DNA of 64,000 nt, from NCBI RefSeq assembly GCF_022808985.1, contig NZ_JAKZFT010000014.1, forward strand, positions 44,454 through 108,453. Direction: 5' to 3'. How positions within the stretch are numbered: the stretch's first letter is position 1; the number at the start of each line of letters is the position of its first letter. A program made the position numbers and the translations under genes. This document shows positions 60,376 through 64,000 of this stretch, one piece after another. Below the pieces are notes generated by a model. That model did not search any database. It was not told where the DNA came from and was given only the letters and a program-made list of their open reading frames with translations. This DNA comes from Geotalea sp. SG265. GTDB taxonomy: Bacteria > Desulfobacterota > Desulfuromonadia > Geobacterales > Geobacteraceae.

Positions 60376-61212
60376 ATGATGCGATGCCAAATATTACGGG
60401 CTCTTCTTAAATCGGAACGCCCCCTTTTAATGCCTGACGCATATGATGCTATGAGCGCTCGAATGATAGAAAATGCAGGATTCAAGGCCATACAATGTTC
60501 AGGATTCAGTATGGCTTTGGCTGTAGGCTGCAAAACAGAAGATGATTTGAGCTTAGAACGGAACTTGCAGATAACCCAGGATATCATACGTGCGGTTAGT
60601 GTTCCGGTAATGGCCGACGGAGAAGATGGCTTTGGCCCTCCTGAGAAAGTGGCCGCAACCGTTAAAGCGTTTGTGAACATCGGTGCATCAGGAATTAATC
60701 TCGAAGACCAGATCCTCAGGTCAAGCGGGCATAAAGGTGTGATTGATACTGATTTAATGGTTGAAAAGATCATTGCAGCCCGCAAGGCTGCCGAAGAAAG
60801 TGAAATGTCCGATCTCGTCATCAATGGCAGAACCGATGCTTTAGCTGTGGCAACGGACCGAAAGAGCGGCCTTAGAGACGCGATCGATCGCGCCACTCGA
60901 TACCTGGAGTCTGGGGCTGATTTGGTTTTTGTTACTTCAGTTGTCACATTGGACGAAGCGAAAACTTTAGCGAAAGAAATCCCCGGCCCTTTAAGTATTG
61001 CCGCTGGGCTCCCCAACAACATTGGAACCTTATCAATAGATGATCTTACAAACTGTGGTTTGGCACGAATTAGCCTTCCGACAATTGCAGTCTTCGCGAC
61101 CATCCGAGCCCTTAAACAAACATTTCGTGCATTCACAGAAAAGAATGACTTACAGGAGTTGCAGCGACTCAACCTACTCTGTTTCATGGATGACGTAGCT
61201 AAATTGAAATGA
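60376..61212 (+). CDS. Cassette 10: isocitrate lyase/PEP mutase-family enzyme
   Basis: 278 aa from the ATG at 60376 (AGGAG eight bases upstream); the frame open from 60328 starts inside attC 9. A TIM-barrel enzyme of the ICL/PEPM family: metal-binding VPVMADGEDGFG, GASGINLEDQ, and INGRTDA with the conserved Arg. It lacks the KKCGH catalytic loop of true isocitrate lyase. Likely activities are C-C or P-C bond reactions on oxaloacetate-like or phosphonopyruvate-like acids. The exact substrate is not readable. Confidence 0.88.
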   Translation: MMRCQILRALLKSERPLLMPDAYDAMSARMIENAGFKAIQCSGFSMALAVGCKTEDDLSLERNLQITQDIIRAVSVPVMADGEDGFGPPEKVAATVKAFVNIGASGINLEDQILRSSGHKGVIDTDLMVEKIIAARKAAEESEMSDLVINGRTDALAVATDRKSGLRDAIDRATRYLESGADLVFVTSVVTLDEAKTLAKEIPGPLSIAAGLPNNIGTLSIDDLTNCGLARISLPTIAVFATIRALKQTFRAFTEKNDLQELQRLNLLCFMDDVAKLK

Positions 61213-61220
61213 AGTAAAGT

Positions 61221-61283
61221 GTTCAACCCGCGGCGGCACACGGTCTCCGCTTCGCTCCGCCGGTGCGCCGCTGCCCGTTATGC
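61221..61283 (+). other. attC site 10
   Basis: R'' GTTCAAC (61221) and R' GTTATGC (61277; one base off), 63 bp. Close relative of attC 9. Confidence 0.9.
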
Positions 61284-61293
61284 GAGAGAAAAA

Positions 61294-61878
61294 ATGAAAT
61301 TGAGAACCGAAAGAATGGCATCTGGTTCGCTATACATTGTCTTGCAGGAGGAGGCGTCCTGGGACTCTTTTGGACAAGATGCTTCAAAATGGATAAAGCG
61401 AATTGGAGCAAAGCTAATCAACAAAGCTGATAGCATCGACGAGAGGGTATGGGAGGTCGAATATTCCGGCATTAGCTTTTGGATTTCCTATGATGATTAC
61501 CAATCATCCATTACGCTTGAACCAAAAGTAAAAGTATCTGATTCCACGGTCGAACGAATTGCGGCTCAAATAGAATCGACTGTATATGCGATGAACAAGA
61601 CAGATGAAGGCAAACCAGGAGGCGGCACGAGCAAGACGCTTTTCATAGTCGCAACTATTTACGTGATTTTCTACCTAATCTCAATTTTACCGGCATTTGG
61701 AAGTAGTCAGAGCCATTACATTCAGAAGTACTCAGCAACAGAAAGGGAAAAGGCGATCATAAAAGACGTATATGAGAACATGCAGCTTCAAGGGAGAATC
61801 TCAGCGTGGAGCGTTCTCGGCATCTATTCGCTTTTTGCTTGCTCTTTCATCGGAAGACATAAAAGACGCAGCGCATAA
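61294..61878 (+). CDS. Cassette 11: unknown protein with C-terminal TM segments
   Basis: 194 aa from the ATG at 61294; the frame from 61219 begins inside attC 10. An N-terminal soluble domain of about 105 residues (WDSFGQDASKWIKRIGAKLI, EVEYSGISFWISYDD) is followed by a linker (DEGKPGGGTSK) and TM segments TLFIVATIYVIFYLISILPAF and AWSVLGIYSLFACSFI. No family recognised. The stop overlaps attC 11. Confidence 0.7.
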   Translation: MKLRTERMASGSLYIVLQEEASWDSFGQDASKWIKRIGAKLINKADSIDERVWEVEYSGISFWISYDDYQSSITLEPKVKVSDSTVERIAAQIESTVYAMNKTDEGKPGGGTSKTLFIVATIYVIFYLISILPAFGSSQSHYIQKYSATEREKAIIKDVYENMQLQGRISAWSVLGIYSLFACSFIGRHKRRSA

Positions 61879-61946
61879 CCAGGGCCTTGGACACCGACCG
61901 GGGCTGAGAGACGCCCCAGTGCGGGTCAAGGCCCGGCCCGTTATGT
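61873..61946 (+). other. attC site 11
   Basis: R'' GCATAAC (61873) and R' GTTATGT (61940), 74 bp. CCCTTGGACACCGAC-type body (here GGCCTTGGACACCGACCGGGG). The R' core supplies the ATG/GTG that opens the next reading frame. Confidence 0.88.
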
Positions 61947-61965
61947 GACAAAGAAGGAGAGATTT

Positions 61966-62886
61966 TTGGACCCAACAATAATGGCGCGCATTGACGCGGC
62001 AGTTGCTAAAGCGAAGTCAGTTCCTCCTGAAGAAGCCGCTCGTATTTCGGAACTTGAGCACAAACGTGTTGTCGCTGAGTATGAAAGATTCAGCGAAGAT
62101 TTCTCAAGAGGCTATTGTTATCTCTGTCACTCTCCATTGAAAACCTTTAGCGTGTCGAAGCCCTGCCTGCATTGGTTATTGCATCCCAAAGGCTTTAAGA
62201 AAAAGTCATTTCCCCTCATCTATCAACGCTTCGGGTACTTTCAGATCGAATCATACCTCCGATGGGTCGCCAACTTAGACAAACCGCTGAAGAACATCAA
62301 CGACCTCTCCGAAGAAAAGAATCCTAATAAGATCATTGAAACAACCATTAAGTATAAGCATTTGGAGTGGTCATTCTCATGCGCACCTAGTGACTTTGAG
62401 GGTCATGGCAACTCAGCTTCAGGCAAAGATCCTCATTTTCATTTCCAGATGAAAATGGATAAACGACCGCTCATTGTGTTTAACGATTTCCACATCCCCT
62501 TCAAGGAAGAAGACATCTGGAAATTAAAACTTATCATGCAACCAGACTCCAGATTTGAGCACCGTTTTACTTTTGGCGAAAGCATGGAAAATCTGTTTAA
62601 GGAAATTCCACTCGAAACACTTATTGACACCTCAGAGGCTACAGAGGACGAAACTGAGGCCAGTTTGAGTCTTGACACTTTAGTGATGGCTAAACCTGGT
62701 GAGACAATTAAAGGTGAAGACCTGTATAAAATAATTCAAGAAAGCAAAGCAACTGGGGTGCCATTAGCAAAGCTCGTAGGAAAACTGGATGCTAATGTAA
62801 CAACTATTGTTTCCCCTGGTCCAGGTGTTCCAGAACTGGCGCAACGCCATGGCAGAGGTAGCGGAAAGAAAACTGAGGACACATAA
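61966..62886 (+). CDS. Cassette 12: unknown soluble protein
   Basis: 306 aa from a TTG at 61966, chosen because AAGGAG lies six bases upstream; GTG 61945 (inside attC 11) and ATG 61981 are alternatives. It contains GYCYLCHSPL with SKPCLHWLLHP nearby, more like a zinc site than haem since there is no signal peptide. Later segments are charged (PLETLIDTSEATEDETEASLSLD). No known family. The stop lies in attC 12. Confidence 0.65.
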   Translation: MDPTIMARIDAAVAKAKSVPPEEAARISELEHKRVVAEYERFSEDFSRGYCYLCHSPLKTFSVSKPCLHWLLHPKGFKKKSFPLIYQRFGYFQIESYLRWVANLDKPLKNINDLSEEKNPNKIIETTIKYKHLEWSFSCAPSDFEGHGNSASGKDPHFHFQMKMDKRPLIVFNDFHIPFKEEDIWKLKLIMQPDSRFEHRFTFGESMENLFKEIPLETLIDTSEATEDETEASLSLDTLVMAKPGETIKGEDLYKIIQESKATGVPLAKLVGKLDANVTTIVSPGPGVPELAQRHGRGSGKKTEDT

Positions 62887-62940
62887 CCAGGCGGCGGCAC
62901 GCAGGCGCTGAGGCGCTGGTGCGCCCCCACACCGTTAGGC
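62881..62940 (+). other. attC site 12
   Basis: R'' ACATAAC (62881) and R' GTTAGGC (62934), 60 bp, with a GGCGCTGAGGCGCTGGTGCGCC core. Confidence 0.88.
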
Positions 62941-62956
62941 ATATCACCTGAGAAAA

Positions 62957-63856
62957 ATGAGTTTTCCATTGAAACCCAAAACACGACAATTTTTAGAAAG
63001 AATGGTGGTGCTAGCTTTGGGCGCTGCACTTGTCTTGATAAGTTGCAGCAACCTCTATAATTCCGTATTTTCTTGGTACGACTTTTTGAGCGCACAGAAA
63101 CACTGGTGCCCAGTTCAAGCAAACATCAGAAATGTTGTCTCGGCTGATAACCCTGGCAAATGGAACGAACCGAAGATCCAGTTTGATTTTGCTGTTCAAG
63201 GTAACCATTACGTTGGCAAGCGAATCGATATTTATGATAATGGCAAAGGCAGAAAGGGAATATTTCAATTCCTTGCACAGTATGAACCTGGACAGAGGAT
63301 TATAATATACTATGACATAAGAGACCCAAACCGCTCAGCGATACAGAAACCAGCTTTTAGCAATGGAATGCTGCTGGTAATTCCTCTCGGAAATCTCTTA
63401 ATTCTTCTCCCACTCGGACTCAGGCTCATCAAGGAATCACTAGTAAAGACTGCGTCTCCAAAGAAACCATCTAAAGTACTTGCGCCTATCATGCATTACG
63501 GAATAGACAGTGACTTAAGTATTATTGAAAATGGCGTTGTGTCTCTAGAACAGGCTCTCAAGATCATTACCCAGAAAAATGCGGAGAATAGTACCATCAT
63601 GCACACTGACTGCGAAACTGTTATCTCCAAGAGTATGTTCGGTTTTTCAAGAAGCGACGATACATTTGTTGAAATTGCCATTGGAGACATAAACAATTTT
63701 GATGTCAGAATTGAAGTTGACGGAAGCTTTGAGAAGGAACTACATTCCATTCCATTTGAAGTATTAATTAATATCACAAAGAACTTTTTTGCTTTAAAAC
63801 CGAAAGCTTTTAAGCGGTTCATATGCGAAGCGCCCAACAGGCCAGTGGAGCGGTGA
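62957..63856 (+). CDS. Cassette 13: DUF3592-like membrane protein
   Basis: 299 aa. TM1 is VVLALGAALVLISCSNLY. An extracytoplasmic segment has the DUF3592-like pattern (CPVQANIRNVV ... IQFDFAVQGNHYVGKRIDIY ... YEPGQRIIIYYDIRDPNRS). TM2 is GMLLVIPLGNLLILLPLGLRLI. The C-terminal 110 residues are a separate cytoplasmic region (DLSIIENGVVSLEQALKIITQ). Weak ribosome site. Family call from pattern memory; function unknown. Confidence 0.65.
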   Translation: MSFPLKPKTRQFLERMVVLALGAALVLISCSNLYNSVFSWYDFLSAQKHWCPVQANIRNVVSADNPGKWNEPKIQFDFAVQGNHYVGKRIDIYDNGKGRKGIFQFLAQYEPGQRIIIYYDIRDPNRSAIQKPAFSNGMLLVIPLGNLLILLPLGLRLIKESLVKTASPKKPSKVLAPIMHYGIDSDLSIIENGVVSLEQALKIITQKNAENSTIMHTDCETVISKSMFGFSRSDDTFVEIAIGDINNFDVRIEVDGSFEKELHSIPFEVLINITKNFFALKPKAFKRFICEAPNRPVER

Positions 63857-63882
63857 ACCCGCTCACCGGCCCACCGTTGAGC
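63832..63882 (+). other. attC site 13
   Basis: R'' GCCCAAC (63832) and R' GTTGAGC (63876). At 51 bp it is one of the shortest in the array, with a GAGCGG...CCGCTC stem. Confidence 0.85.
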
Positions 63883-63892
63883 GAGGAGAAAG

Positions 63893-64000
63893 ATGAAAGG
63901 CATACCCCATATGAAATTTGTATCCTTCGTTTTATTGGTAGTCATGTTGGCAGCACCGTCATTGCTCAAAGCCGAGAGTGCACCATCAAACCTTGTTTCA
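63893..64000 (+). CDS. Cassette 14: exported protein, truncated by the window end
   Basis: 36 codons visible, with gaggag before the ATG. It encodes a signal peptide (MKFVSFVLLVVMLAAPSLL, then KAES as a probable cleavage region). The frame is open at the right edge. Nothing more can be said about the mature protein. Confidence 0.7.
   Translation, partial: MKGIPHMKFVSFVLLVVMLAAPSLLKAESAPSNLVS

Noticed and set aside
62130..62175. CYLCH in cassette 12 as a haem-binding site
   Set aside because: The protein has no signal peptide, so covalent haem attachment is not expected; neighbouring Cys and His suggest a zinc site.
1..64000. CRISPR arrays, tRNA or rRNA genes, and intact insertion sequences
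   Set aside because: No regularly spaced direct repeats with unique spacers, no cloverleaf-like tRNA sequence and no DDE or HUH transposase frames were found.

Overview
The window looks like a chromosome segment of a Geobacteraceae (Geobacter/Geotalea-like) bacterium. The grounds are three very large multiheme c-type cytochromes with dozens of CXXCH sites, including the Geobacter-type CxxxxCH...CXXCH architecture, plus many sensor proteins and sigma-54/NtrC-type control. This taxonomic call is inferred from gene content; no ribosomal or marker gene is present.

Region 1 (1-14.2 kb) is an extracytoplasmic electron-transfer block. It holds the 3' end of an outer-membrane barrel gene, an NHL-propeller lipoprotein and a ~10-heme cytochrome. 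A three-gene sensory module follows: a PhnD-like binding protein, a Cache histidine kinase and an NtrC-type regulator. A near-consensus sigma-54 promoter lies just after the regulator, and then come a small ORF, a tetraheme cytochrome, a 1529-aa cytochrome with 20 CXXCH sites and a second tetraheme cytochrome.

Region 2 (14.2-24.6 kb, minus strand) is a 1319-aa cytochrome with CX2CH, CX3CH and CX4CH motifs, followed by its own ResB/CcsA haem-attachment pair and a small lipoprotein. Upstream is a NarL-type two-component pair.

Region 3 (24.6-38.5 kb) is mixed housekeeping and sensory genes: an HD-GYP protein, a paired M16 protease, a Tll0287-like monoheme protein, a chemoreceptor, an ECF sigma factor with a Cys-rich tail coupled to a GNAT enzyme, a ferredoxin-type protein, a CYTH protein, a lipoprotein metallopeptidase and two alpha/beta hydrolases.

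Region 4 (38.5-45.9 kb, minus strand) is a tightly coupled operon: TetR, UbiB/AarF-type kinase, LolD/MacB-type ATPase, FtsX-type permease, outer-membrane lipoprotein-sorting protein and outer-membrane barrel. It has two matching operator-like palindromes at its head. Region 5 (46.0-51.3 kb) is psiE-like, pstS, pstC, pstA, pstB and phoU, with PhoB-box-like repeats before psiE and pstS.

Region 6 (51.5-64 kb) is the accessory highlight, a chromosomal integron. An IntI-type integrase carrying the integron-specific insert and an extra N-terminal domain is transcribed away from an attI-like site. At least 13 attC sites follow, and every cassette gene lies on the plus strand. The cassette genes are mostly unknown. 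They include an HNH nuclease, a PEP-mutase/isocitrate-lyase family enzyme, an ankyrin lipoprotein, a DUF4424-like exported protein, alpha-helical repeat proteins and one duplicated cassette. Between intI and attI sit an extra ORF and a six-copy array of 18-bp TTTATA-N4-TATAAA palindromes, which is the most unusual structure in the window. The array continues past the window end.
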